DNA of 60,840 nucleotides from Spirochaetota bacterium (lineage in GTDB: Bacteria; Spirochaetota; UBA12135; COTS27): NCBI GenBank assembly GCA_013426755.1, contig AP019861.1:1539595-1600434 (forward strand), read 5' to 3'. The notes under the pieces were generated by a model. That model was not told the DNA's origin, did no database searches, and saw nothing but the letters and a program-made list of their open reading frames with translations. The translations under genes were made by a program, and so were the position numbers. Position 1 is the first letter of the stretch, and every line of letters starts with the position of its first letter. Shown in pieces: positions 8,707 to 17,317 of the stretch.

Positions 8707-9738
8707 TTAAAAATCGATAAATTTGTAATCTAGTTTTGGACTAATTAGGTTTTCTTTAGTCAATTCAAGATTCTTCATCGTTGTTTTGATTGCAAGTTCA
8801 GACTGATCAATACCTATCCATCTGCGATTATTTATATGAGCTGATTTTAGCGTTGTTCCTCCGCCGCAGAAACAATCTAGAACAATACTATTTTCATTAG
8901 AGGAAGTGCGAACAATTCTATCTAACAAATCAAGATTTTTTTCAGTTGGGTAAGTCGGATACTGTGGGTCTTTAAATTCCCAGACATCTTGAACTCTTTT
9001 ACCTTCCTGTTCATCAGCAAAGATTATTTTTCTTGGATTTCCTGTATTAGACCATTCAATTAAACTTTCTTTATCCCATTGTTCTAAGGTTTTTACATCT
9101 GTTCGCCAATGTCTCCCCTCAGGCGGATAGAGACCTTTAAACGGTTGATTGGATTTCCCATTTTCTGTCTCCCCTGGCGCATGAATAGGAACAGTTGTAT
9201 ACCTTCTTCCTTGCTTATTGATTTTAGGAAAAAGTTTTTCAATATCCTTTTCTGTATATTTTTGTTTGGGTTCGTTCCAAATTGATTTTTTAGATTTGGA
9301 ATAAAATAGAATTAAATCTTTTATATTCCCATAACCAATTCTCTGAAAATTTTTTGGATTGCATTTAACTCTAGTAATATCATTTCTAAAGTTGTCCATT
9401 CCAAAAACGTCATCCATAATTATTTTAATATAATGCCCGATTTTATAATCTATATGTAAATAAATAGAACCTTTTTCTGACATAAGTTCCTTTAAAAAAA
9501 TAAGTCTTTGTTTTATAAAATCTAAAAAATCATTACCTATAAGTTTATCAGAATAAGCGATACTCCCTTTTCTTGAATTACTGATCGTAGAAGCTCTCCC
9601 GTTTGTTATCCTGAAGTTCCCGTTTGTAGCAAAAGGAGGGTCTATATAGACTAGGTCTATTTTATTCTTTAAATTTTTATTTTCTAAAAGATATTTTAAA
9701 GCAGTTAAATTATCTGCTTTGATAAGTAAATTATTCAT
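8707..9738 (-). CDS. DNA adenine methyltransferase, DPPF type (second R-M system)
   Basis: This 343-residue beta-class methylase has DLVYIDPPFATNGNF with the catalytic DPPF at residues 33-36. A long central target-recognition region follows (about 100-260). The C-terminal SAM motif is SIVLDCFCGGGTTLKSAHIN, in which the usual G-S-G is replaced by G-G-G. DPPF predicts N6-adenine methylation. The ATG lies one base after the stop codon of the nuclease gene (9740-10522), so the R and M genes are a tight two-gene operon on the minus strand. It converges with the first system at 8678. Confidence 0.9.
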   Translation of the reverse strand: MNNLLIKADNLTALKYLLENKNLKNKIDLVYIDPPFATNGNFRITNGRASTISNSRKGSIAYSDKLIGNDFLDFIKQRLIFLKELMSEKGSIYLHIDYKIGHYIKIIMDDVFGMDNFRNDITRVKCNPKNFQRIGYGNIKDLILFYSKSKKSIWNEPKQKYTEKDIEKLFPKINKQGRRYTTVPIHAPGETENGKSNQPFKGLYPPEGRHWRTDVKTLEQWDKESLIEWSNTGNPRKIIFADEQEGKRVQDVWEFKDPQYPTYPTEKNLDLLDRIVRTSSNENSIVLDCFCGGGTTLKSAHINNRRWIGIDQSELAIKTTMKNLELTKENLISPKLDYKFIDF

Positions 9739-9739
9739 T

Positions 9740-10522
9740 TTACAATTGGTTTAAAAACTTATGAAGCAATAAAACGCTTAAAATGTTTTCATTTTTGTAC
9801 TCTTCTATAATTAACTTATGCATTTCATTATGGTTCTTTATAAACAGTACCCCATCTAGGATTGCTATTTTTATTGCTTTTACACCTTCGGCTTTAATAG
9901 TCCTTATAGCATCATTGAACTGTGCCTTTTGATGTCCGCCAAAATCAGTTAAAAATTTGGCTTCTCCAATAACATATTTTTTGTTAAAACGACCAACGAA
10001 ATCTAATCCTTTATCATGATTATATCCTAGTTTCTGCCTGGCAAAATCTTTCATTCCACGATCACTAGCATCTAAAATGGCATCTTCATCATTTTCTATA
10101 AATTTTTCTAATTTTACAGGTTTAATCTTTAAAGATCCCTTCTTTATCCAATTCCTAAACATAGGACCAATCTGCCTGTTAGTTTCTTTAGGTGCACTAC
10201 AACGTTCAAAAATTTTATCTAATCCCATTTCATAAAGCTCTTTACAGAGCCTTTTTATAGTCTGTGGATTTCTATCAATTGCTGTTTTGTCATTTCTAAG
10301 ATAAGCAATGTAACTATCTTTAATTGGGAATAACTCAAGCTTGAGTAAAGATCGTATTAGTTCGTTGTCATTTTTCGCTGCGAAATGTTTTTTTATTTCA
10401 TTCCGTATAGTTTCATCAATACTTCTAGTACTCCCTGAAATAATAGGGTAAACGTCAAATAAGTCATCCAGGTAAGATTTTTTATTTGCATATTCTATAC
10501 TTAATTTTATCCATTCATTCAT
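9740..10522 (-). CDS. Type II restriction endonuclease, PD-(D/E)xK fold
   Basis: The 260-residue protein carries GLDFVGRFNKKYVIGEAKF, giving Asp174, Glu187 and Lys189, which is the spacing of a PD-(D/E)xK nuclease core. FGGHQKAQFNDAI follows, a segment I have seen in type II restriction enzymes such as the Tsp45I-type group. The exact family is uncertain. An N-terminal helical part (1-150) precedes the core. The downstream gene is a DPPF methylase starting one base past the stop, which fits a restriction enzyme. Immediately upstream lies a broken HTH regulator (10529-10744), the usual position of a controller gene. The site specificity is not deducible. Confidence 0.82.
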   Translation of the reverse strand: MNEWIKLSIEYANKKSYLDDLFDVYPIISGSTRSIDETIRNEIKKHFAAKNDNELIRSLLKLELFPIKDSYIAYLRNDKTAIDRNPQTIKRLCKELYEMGLDKIFERCSAPKETNRQIGPMFRNWIKKGSLKIKPVKLEKFIENDEDAILDASDRGMKDFARQKLGYNHDKGLDFVGRFNKKYVIGEAKFLTDFGGHQKAQFNDAIRTIKAEGVKAIKIAILDGVLFIKNHNEMHKLIIEEYKNENILSVLLLHKFLNQL

Positions 10523-10528
10523 AATAAT

Positions 10529-10744
10529 TTATTTGATCAATTTGTCAATACTGATACTTAATTGTCTAGCTATTTTTATAGCGGTCTGAACAGGTAGATC
10601 AATTATAATTCTTTTTTCAAGCTCGGTTAGTGTGACATAAAGCAAAACAGATTTGAGGAATAACATTTTGAGTTAATTCTTTTTAGTTCTTGTTTCCTCT
10701 ATGTCTTTACCAATATTTCTACAGATGTTATCTTGTCTTTTCAT
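10529..10744 (-). pseudogene. Frameshifted XRE-type regulator (controller-protein remnant)
   Basis: An ATG at 10744 opens MKRQDNICRNIGKDIEETRT-KKN and meets TAA at codon 24. In a shifted frame the DNA continues LTQ, the usual start of the HTH helices. The original frame then resumes with LTELEKRIIIDLPVQTAIKI and ARQLSISIDKLIK before the stop at 10531-10529. Joined across the frames, the parts match the N-terminal, helix-turn-helix and C-terminal portions of small XRE/C proteins, including the closing AIKIA..LSISIDKL. It lies six bases upstream of the restriction endonuclease gene. It therefore looks like the decayed autoregulator of that system; this is an inference from position and sequence pattern. 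Confidence 0.72.
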
Positions 10745-10991
10745 ATATTCTCATTTCGTCGGCTTCAAGTTACATTACTCTTATTTAGAATGATACTATT
10801 TAACCTCCTCATATATATGATATTATAAATATACTGAACTACAAGTATATTTTTTATCTCCTTCTCTTTTATTTTTTATGTAATTACTGTGCAGATGCCC
10901 CTAACCTACTTGATAAAAAGCTAGTTCCATAGTATAATAGGCTTGTTCCTATTATAGTTTCTCAGATATTATAAACAAACTAAAAAAACCT

Positions 10992-11252
10992 ATGCTAGAG
11001 AACAAACAATTAGATATCTTAGAAAAAGTTTATAAATTTTGTAATTATACTACCGCACATGTCAGTAAGGAAGACGATTATAGTTCAAGAGAATTAATAA
11101 ATCACATAAAAGAATTTCTTGATGTTAAGAAAAAGTTTCTCGAGGTTAATAAAGTACCTTCAATGACTAGCCACACAGAGTCTAAAGAAGAGCAGAGTTT
11201 CGATGTTGGAATGCAGGAGTCTAGTAAAGATTTAACTAGCCCACAGAACTAA
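10992..11252 (+). CDS. Small hypothetical protein upstream of tag
   Basis: The frame encodes 86 residues, charged and rich in Lys, Glu and Ser, with a helical centre (SSRELINHIKEFLDVKKKFL) and a hydrophilic tail. I do not recognise it. The stop precedes the tag ATG by four bases, so the two may be translationally coupled. No clear ribosome-binding site precedes its ATG. It may be a real small gene or a chance frame. Confidence 0.45.
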   Translation: MLENKQLDILEKVYKFCNYTTAHVSKEDDYSSRELINHIKEFLDVKKKFLEVNKVPSMTSHTESKEEQSFDVGMQESSKDLTSPQN

Positions 11253-11256
11253 AGCA

Positions 11257-11838
11257 ATGATCTCTCCCAAAAACCGCTGCCAATGGGTCAATCTTAACAA
11301 TCCACGCTACATTGACTATCACGATACAGAATGGGGCGTTGCTATACATGACGACCAGAAGCATTTTGAATTGTTATGCTTAGAAGGGGCGCAAGCAGGA
11401 CTGAACTGGGAGACCATTCTCAATAAACGCTCAAATTACCGAACTGCTTTCTATAATTTCAATCCCACACAATGTGCTCGCTTGTCCGATAGCTACCTAG
11501 CTAACCAATTAAAAAACACGGGTATTGTTAGAAATCGGCTTAAAATTGCTGCCATTCGTAAAAATGCAACCGTCTTCTTAACCCTACAACAAGAATACAG
11601 GAGTTTTGATAACTATATCTGGCGTTTTGTTAACAATAAACAGATTGTCAATAAATTGAAAGGGACGGACGCGTGTATTGTCACCAGCCCAGAGAGTGAT
11701 GCTATAGCCAAAGACCTGAAAAAACGCGGCATGTCTTTCATCGGCTCTACCATAATTTACGCCTACATGCAAGCTGCAGGTCTAGTCAATGATCACCTCA
11801 TAACTTGCTTTAGATATAAACCCTGTTTGAAATATTGA
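11257..11838 (+). CDS. tag: DNA-3-methyladenine glycosylase I
   Basis: The 193-residue enzyme excises 3-methyladenine from DNA. The start region NRCQWVNLNNPRYIDYHDTE carries the zinc-ligand Cys and the pocket Trp. DTEWG, FELLCLEGAQAGLNW (residues 37-51) and KRSNYRTAF form the core of the helix-hairpin-helix glycosylase. The C-terminal NDHLITCFRY supplies the remaining His and Cys zinc ligands. Length is normal for Tag. It follows a small gene by four bases and is followed by a 20-bp tandem array. It is one of three alkylation-repair genes in the first 13 kb. Confidence 0.95.
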   Translation: MISPKNRCQWVNLNNPRYIDYHDTEWGVAIHDDQKHFELLCLEGAQAGLNWETILNKRSNYRTAFYNFNPTQCARLSDSYLANQLKNTGIVRNRLKIAAIRKNATVFLTLQQEYRSFDNYIWRFVNNKQIVNKLKGTDACIVTSPESDAIAKDLKKRGMSFIGSTIIYAYMQAAGLVNDHLITCFRYKPCLKY

Positions 11839-12022
11839 GACTTATAGGCAGGTTACTAAATCAAGGCAGGTTACTAAATCAGAATATCATGTTTGAAATA
11901 CTGAGTTTTATAGACAGACTGTTAAGAAAATAGAGGTAAAATTATTCTGATTGCTTCAAAGATTCGTTAAATACTTAATTTGATAAGCAAGTTGTTAAAT
12001 TGAAAAATATCAAACTTGGAGT

Positions 12023-12275
12023 ACTCAGTTTTACAGTTGAAACGGTCAGATTTACATTGAAATGCCCAGCTTTATATTGAAACGCTCAGCTTTACATTGA
12101 AACGCTCAGCTTTATATTGAATCGCTCAGTTTTACATTGAAACGCTCAGCTTTACATTGAAACGCTCAGCTTTATATTGAACCGCTCAGCTTTATATTGA
12201 ACCGCTCAGCTTTATATTGAACCGCTCAGCTTTATATTGAAGCGATCAGTTTTATATTGAAATGCTCAGTTTTAC
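12023..12275. repeat. 20-bp tandem repeat, about 12 copies
   Basis: Units of the type TTGAAACGCTCAGCTTTACA repeat in register every 20 bases, with substitutions at a few fixed positions (C/T, AC/CC). The stretch before it (11839-12022) holds looser duplications of phrases such as GGTTACTAAATCA. The array fills the gap between tag and the duplicated leader of the MGMT-like gene. Confidence 0.9.
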
Positions 12276-12388
12276 AAGCAATTTGTTAAGGAGCTAAGCC
12301 ATTAAACTTAAAATTGAATTAAACCTAGAATTACTGAATTGAATTAAACTTAAATTTGAAATAAACTCAAAATTGAATTAAACTTAAA

Positions 12389-12658
12389 ATTGAATTAAAC
12401 CTAGAATTACTGGGTTATTTTAAAGATACGTTGAATATTGTTAAGATAGAATAATAAAGAATGATAAAAATTGTTAAGGTAGCATGATGAAGCAACAAGC
12501 ACTTAAAAGACCCTCCACTAGAAATTGAATTAAACCTAGAATTACTGGGTTGTTTTAAATATACGTTAAATATTGTTAAGATAGAATAATAAAGAATGAT
12601 AAAAATTGTTAAGGTAGCATGATGAAGAAACAAGCACTTAAAAGACCCTCCACTAGAA
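12389..12658 (+). repeat. 135-bp tandem duplication of the leader and first 13 codons of the MGMT-like gene
   Basis: Copy 1 (12389-12523) and copy 2 (12524-12658) match almost throughout, including the AAGG ribosome-binding site and the ATGATG start at 12484 and 12619. Copy 1 therefore encodes a 14-codon minigene (MMKQQALKRPSTRN) that ends in TGA where it meets copy 2. The period is exactly 135 bases. Looser versions of the GAATTAAACCTAGAATTACTG phrase precede it at about 12310-12388. Confidence 0.95.
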
Positions 12659-13059
12659 AATCATGGCAGGAACGGCGCGATATAGACAAAAAACCTGTTA
12701 TCAAAGTCCTTGAAAAACGGTTCGCCGACATGCCAGTAGGCGCTAAAATGGTTGTTATTACACCCCAAATACTCAATACTTGGATCCACAAGATCAAAAA
12801 AGGACAGGCAACTACTATTAATGCCTTACGTGAAAAAATTGCCAAAGCCTATAAAGTTGACTGCACTTGCCCTGTTTCAACGGGAATCTTTCTCCGAATT
12901 GTCGTAGAAGCGGCTTATGAAGAATGGCAGGATGGAAAACCATTGTCGAAAATTGCTCCATTCTGGCGAATTATTGATGAAGAGATGCCCATTGCTAAGA
13001 AAATCACCTTTGATCCAACGTTCATTACGAAGCAACGTAAAAAAGAAAAGATTTTCTGA
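12619..13059 (+). CDS. MGMT-like (alkyltransferase-like) family protein without the PCHRV cysteine motif
   Basis: This 146-residue protein resembles a group often labelled MGMT family. The clues are an N-terminal KSWQERRDIDKKP segment, a wHTH-like core with INALREKIAKAYKVDCTCPV, then STGIFLRIVVEAAYEEWQDG and PFWRIID. It lacks a PCHR active site, so methyl transfer is unlikely; DNA binding is possible, but the role is unknown. AAGG at 12611-12614 favours either of two adjacent ATGs (12619 or 12622). The leader and first codons are duplicated upstream. The family call is from memory of sequence patterns. Confidence 0.65.
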   Translation: MMKKQALKRPSTRKSWQERRDIDKKPVIKVLEKRFADMPVGAKMVVITPQILNTWIHKIKKGQATTINALREKIAKAYKVDCTCPVSTGIFLRIVVEAAYEEWQDGKPLSKIAPFWRIIDEEMPIAKKITFDPTFITKQRKKEKIF

Positions 13060-13069
13060 GATTGGCAAT

Positions 13070-13405
13070 GTAATAACATTGGCGTTTTACTGACATTGGC
13101 GTTTTATTGACATTAGCGTTTTACTGCCATTAGCGTTTTACTGCCATTAGCGTTTTACTGACATTGGCGTTTTACTGACATTAGCGTTTTACTACCATTA
13201 GCGTTTTACTGCCATTAGCGTTTTACTGCCATTAGCATTTTACTGACATTGGCGTTTTACTAACATTGGCGTTTTACTGACATTGGCATTTTACTGCCAT
13301 TGGCGTTTTACTGACATTAGCGTTTTACTAACATTGGCGTTTTACTGCCATTAGCGTTTTACTGACATTAGCGTTTTACTGACATTGGCGTTTTACTGAC
13401 ATTGA
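13070..13405. repeat. 17-bp tandem repeat, about 19 copies
   Basis: Units CATTAGCGTTTTACTGC and CATTGGCGTTTTACTGA alternate with a 17-base period immediately after the MGMT-like gene. The variation is concentrated at two positions (A/G after CATT, and the terminal base). From 13406 to 13706 the sequence is AT-rich, with shorter echoes and no gene. Confidence 0.92.
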
Positions 13406-13706
13406 TAATCTAGCTAACATCATAATATACTGACATTGGTAGCATTGGTAGTATACATGCTTTTTCTAAACGTTAAGCTAAAATAGTAGCCATTCAATTA
13501 CCACCTATGCGTCTAAAATTTGTAATTTCATGCTACAATCTAAAAATTCAAATCACCTAAACCTTTAATAACGGAAAACTGAACGTAAAATAGAAAATTT
13601 AAGGTACAATTAGTCTAAAGTACGGTTAATTCAATGTACAATTATCACGACACACGATGCCCCCTACAATTCTCAATTTTTATATAAAAAAATTTGCTTA
13701 GACGAT

Positions 13707-15344
13707 ATGCTCATAAAATTAAAACTTTTTTTAAATTCCCTTTATTACCTGTTATGGCTTAGCATAGCCAGCTTATTTTTAAGCGCCTGCACTACTACAA
13801 ATACTGCAGATTGTCTTTTCTTAAGTGATAACTGCGCTGGTCCGACCGTAATTACTTCGGTCAAACCAGAAGCACTACAACTAGCCATTGCTGATGAAAA
13901 TAATATAGAAACCCCTGTTATGATTAAAGAAGCTTCTGTCATTGATCCAGAGACGAGCACTTCTGTTATTCTCACGCCATGTAAGACTTTTAATTTCTCA
14001 GCGGTAAGCCTGTTAATCAATGAACAGCCAACGACAAATTATATCTTAACATTCAATCCAGCCCAACCGCCCCATCCTTACTTTGACAGTACCTATGCCG
14101 ACAATAATACAAACACACAGAACGTTACAATTGTAGACAACAACACCCAATACACATTTCAATTTACCGTAATCACTCAAGAATGCCCAGCACGAAACCT
14201 CAGTGGCGCAGGAACACAAGAAAACCCATGGCTCATCAGTACCGCTATCCAATTAGATGCTGTTTCATATCTTGTCAATCATTCTAACGCCGAATATGGC
14301 AATGATTACTATAAGCTTACAGCAGACATTGACCTTGGAGTAGAAACAGACCTCTGGAGTGAAACGGGCAGTACAAGTCTCAATCCTAGGGGTTTTATAC
14401 CGATTGGAACGACCCTCACAGGCGGAAGTATTCATAGCAATAAATTTACAGGATATTTTGACTGCGCCGCTAAAACTATTTCCAATCTCTTCATTTCCAA
14501 TACTCTTTTTACAGGTACGAATAGTGGTATTTATGACGGACTATTCGGCACTGTCGCAACAAACGATAACGACACCAATAGCGGAACGATCAGCCAATGC
14601 AGACTTGAAAACGTCAAAATCATAGCCCATAGCAATGTCGGTGGCTTAGTCGGGTCCTTAGAAAGTGGTCAGATCATCTCTTCTTACGTCACAGGTTCTG
14701 TCACAGGAAGATACTACGTAGGTGGTCTCGCTGGTGAAAATAACGGACGCATTGAAAATTCTTTTGTCAATGCCACGGTCTCAGGCGCTGCTGGTATTGG
14801 GGGCTTAGTCGGTTCTAATCAAGGCAGCATTATCACTTCTTATATTGAGACTACCGATCTAACACTCCCCGCTGTTAGCGGAGATAATTTCATTGGTGGG
14901 CTCGTTGGAGCGCAGAACTCGGGTAGCATTTCAAATTCTTATGCCACAACCACAGTCACAGGAAGAACTTCTGTTGGTGGCATTGTCGGGCTGCAGCGTG
15001 GTGGTAGGATCGCTGCTTCTTATATGGCAGGCAGCGTTCTCGCCAAAGACACAACACCGCATCCTAGCGTAAATGCATTTATCGGTAGCTATGATGCGGA
15101 CACGCAAATTCAAATAGAAGATTCTTACTGGAACAGTGAAATCAATTCTCCCCTCAGCAGTGGTTATTTCGAAGGCATCACGTCACGTTCAATGACAGAA
15201 CTTACAGCAGGCACTTCGCACCCCAATTGGAATCCTAGCGTCTGGAACTTCACCTCAGGCAAATACCCACGGCTTATCAGTGTCGTCTGTGCCAATCGGC
15301 AGTACAATCAAGACGCAACCGACTGCAGTAGCACGTTACCGTAA
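13707..15344 (+). CDS. GLUG-repeat lipoprotein 1
   Basis: The 545-residue protein begins with a lipoprotein signal peptide ending FLSAC (Cys28). A two-cysteine module follows (LTPCKTF ... VITQEC), then GAGTQENPWLI and KLTADIDLG. A FDC ... QCRL pair and about six GLUG units (pattern YVGGLAGENN, IGGLVGSNQ) come next. It ends with the family tail YPRLISVVCANRQ and a final Cys. GLUG repeats are short beta-helix-type units seen in surface proteins; the family role here is unknown. The protein is predicted to be lipid-anchored outside the cytoplasm. It stands apart from the main lipoprotein cluster at 37-51 kb and converges with the dehydratase gene. No clear ribosome-binding site precedes the ATG. 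Confidence 0.85.
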   Translation: MLIKLKLFLNSLYYLLWLSIASLFLSACTTTNTADCLFLSDNCAGPTVITSVKPEALQLAIADENNIETPVMIKEASVIDPETSTSVILTPCKTFNFSAVSLLINEQPTTNYILTFNPAQPPHPYFDSTYADNNTNTQNVTIVDNNTQYTFQFTVITQECPARNLSGAGTQENPWLISTAIQLDAVSYLVNHSNAEYGNDYYKLTADIDLGVETDLWSETGSTSLNPRGFIPIGTTLTGGSIHSNKFTGYFDCAAKTISNLFISNTLFTGTNSGIYDGLFGTVATNDNDTNSGTISQCRLENVKIIAHSNVGGLVGSLESGQIISSYVTGSVTGRYYVGGLAGENNGRIENSFVNATVSGAAGIGGLVGSNQGSIITSYIETTDLTLPAVSGDNFIGGLVGAQNSGSISNSYATTTVTGRTSVGGIVGLQRGGRIAASYMAGSVLAKDTTPHPSVNAFIGSYDADTQIQIEDSYWNSEINSPLSSGYFEGITSRSMTELTAGTSHPNWNPSVWNFTSGKYPRLISVVCANRQYNQDATDCSSTLP

Positions 15345-15466
15345 GATAGAAGAACCGTGCAGAGCTGCAGATTTATAAACTGCACAGAAAACAGGAAGCC
15401 TAAATCAGCGACCCGCCCAGTAAAAAATTATAATGGGGGGTGAGAATGAAAAATACGTTTACTCTG

Positions 15467-17212
15467 TCAATGCGATTCTCGTGTGACCGTAGCGCCGCTC
15501 GAGCCTAGTAGGAAGTCAAAATCAGCGCCCTTATCAGCCTGCATGACATGATCGATGTAAAGTTTATAATAACCACGTGAATAAACGGTTTTATCAGAAG
15601 TCGGCGTCAGTAGTTCTCGCTGCGTTCTAGCCAGTATTTTTCTACGCTCTGCTAACACAGGTTCTGGGACGAGTAAGGAAAGTTCACGTTTTTTTATAGA
15701 AAGTCGTATCAGATCGCCCGTTTCTACGAGAGCAAGCGGGCCGCCAGCAGCCGCTTCAGGAGCAATGTGCAGACCAATTGTTCCAAAAGCTGTACCACTC
15801 ATCCGTGCATCCGAAAGTCTAATCATATCGACGACGCCTTGGTCGAGTATTTTCTTAGGAAGTGGGAAATTACCTACTTCTGGCATACCTGGGTATCCTT
15901 TAGGTCCTGCTCCCCGTAAAACTAAGATGTGGTCTTTAGTAACAGGAAGCTTTGGGTCGTCAATGTTAGCTTTAAGATGTTCGATGTTTTCAAAAACAAA
16001 TGCAGGTGCCGTGTGTTCGAGCAGTGCTGGTGTCGCTGCAGCCGTTTTTATAACAGCACCATCGGGCGCTAGATTTCCTGTGATGACCTTAATACCGGCA
16101 CTCACTTTCAGTGGGTTTTTAATAGGACGAATGACGTCATCATTGAAACACTGTGCATTTTCTGTGTAGGTAGCGAGCGGTTTAGTAGGGCCTAAGATAG
16201 TCTTCGCGTCGTTATGAAGATAGCGGCTAAGCTCTTTTAAGACGACAGGAACACCGCCTGCATAACAAAAGTCTTCCATTAAATATTTGCCTGCCGGCAT
16301 GCAATTAACAAGCAGTGGAATCGCAGCACCGATTTTATCAAAATCGGTCAATTTGAAAGGAATATTAAACCGCCCTGCTAAGGCTAGCAAATGAATAACG
16401 GCATTGGTAGAGCCGCCGATTGCGGCGTTTAGAATTACAGCGTTTTCGAAGCTTTGTCTAGAAATGATTTTACTTAGTTTAAGGTCTTCTTTAACCATAG
16501 CAACGATACGATTTCCACTTTCATGTGCGAGCGCCGTTCGTCTGGCATCGACTGCTGGATAAGTCGCATTGTGAGGAAGAGCTAGACCCATTGCTTCGAC
16601 GAGGCAAGCCATTGTCGAGGCGGTGCCCATTGTCATGCAGACCCCCGGTGAACGTGACATTGCACTTTCAGCGTCCATGAATGCAGCAAGCGACATCGTA
16701 CCACGGCGTACTGCCTCAGCGAACCGCCATACGTCCGTTCCCGACCCTATGTCTTTTCCTTTGTATTTGCCACTGAGCATAGGTCCAGCTGAAACAATGA
16801 TTGTCGGCAAGTCTACTGACGCTGCGCCCATCAATTGTCCTGGTGTTGTTTTATCACATCCGCCGAGCAGGACAACTCCATCCATTCCGTAGCCGCGAAT
16901 ACACTCTTCGGTGTCCATAGCGAGTAAATTTCTAAACAGCATAGCGGTAGGACGAATTTGCGTTTCTCCGAGGCTCGTTACGGGAAATTCGACAGGAAAG
17001 CCGCCTGCTTCCCAGACACCGCGTTTAACCGCCTCAGCTAATGTCCGCAAATGACTATTACAAGGAGTTAATTCCGACCACGTGTTACAAATACCAATGA
17101 CCGGTTTGCCAGAGAAAACATGGTTCGGGAAGCCTTGATTTTTCATCCAACTTCTATGAATGAAGCCATCTTTGTCTAATTTTCCATACCAATTTTGACT
17201 GCGAAGTTTCAT
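15467..17212 (-). CDS. IlvD/Edd-family dehydratase, L-arabinonate dehydratase-like
   Basis: The 581-residue enzyme belongs to the iron-sulphur dehydratases that remove water from sugar acids or dihydroxy-acids. Cluster ligands are visible at Cys51 (ELTPCN), Cys119 (GGCDKTTPG) and Cys192 (GVCMTMGTAST); Lys121 is the residue carbamylated in this family. The opening, with GFIHRSWMKNQGFP and GICNTWSELTPCN, matches sugar-acid dehydratases of the arabinonate/xylonate type better than biosynthetic IlvD. The exact substrate is inferred. No arabinose or pentonate genes adjoin it, nor do ilv genes. The gene lies downstream of the DUF488 pair on the same strand, with about 105 bases between. Confidence 0.85.
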   Translation of the reverse strand: MKLRSQNWYGKLDKDGFIHRSWMKNQGFPNHVFSGKPVIGICNTWSELTPCNSHLRTLAEAVKRGVWEAGGFPVEFPVTSLGETQIRPTAMLFRNLLAMDTEECIRGYGMDGVVLLGGCDKTTPGQLMGAASVDLPTIIVSAGPMLSGKYKGKDIGSGTDVWRFAEAVRRGTMSLAAFMDAESAMSRSPGVCMTMGTASTMACLVEAMGLALPHNATYPAVDARRTALAHESGNRIVAMVKEDLKLSKIISRQSFENAVILNAAIGGSTNAVIHLLALAGRFNIPFKLTDFDKIGAAIPLLVNCMPAGKYLMEDFCYAGGVPVVLKELSRYLHNDAKTILGPTKPLATYTENAQCFNDDVIRPIKNPLKVSAGIKVITGNLAPDGAVIKTAAATPALLEHTAPAFVFENIEHLKANIDDPKLPVTKDHILVLRGAGPKGYPGMPEVGNFPLPKKILDQGVVDMIRLSDARMSGTAFGTIGLHIAPEAAAGGPLALVETGDLIRLSIKKRELSLLVPEPVLAERRKILARTQRELLTPTSDKTVYSRGYYKLYIDHVMQADKGADFDFLLGSSGATVTRESH

Positions 17213-17317
17213 GATTGATTTACCCTTAATTACCCTTAATTGCTCTAAGTGGCTCTTATTTTATCTTACTTGACTGTATTCACTCAAATTTACTTAGCCT
17301 GTTGTATACTCAGCTTA

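Noticed and set aside
12619..13059. MGMT-like protein considered as an active O6-methylguanine methyltransferase.
   Set aside because: The PCHR acceptor cysteine motif is absent, so only a family-level label is justified.
13070..13405. Regular 17-bp array considered as a CRISPR array.
   Set aside because: There are no unique spacers, the unit is too short and no cas genes are present; it is a simple tandem repeat.
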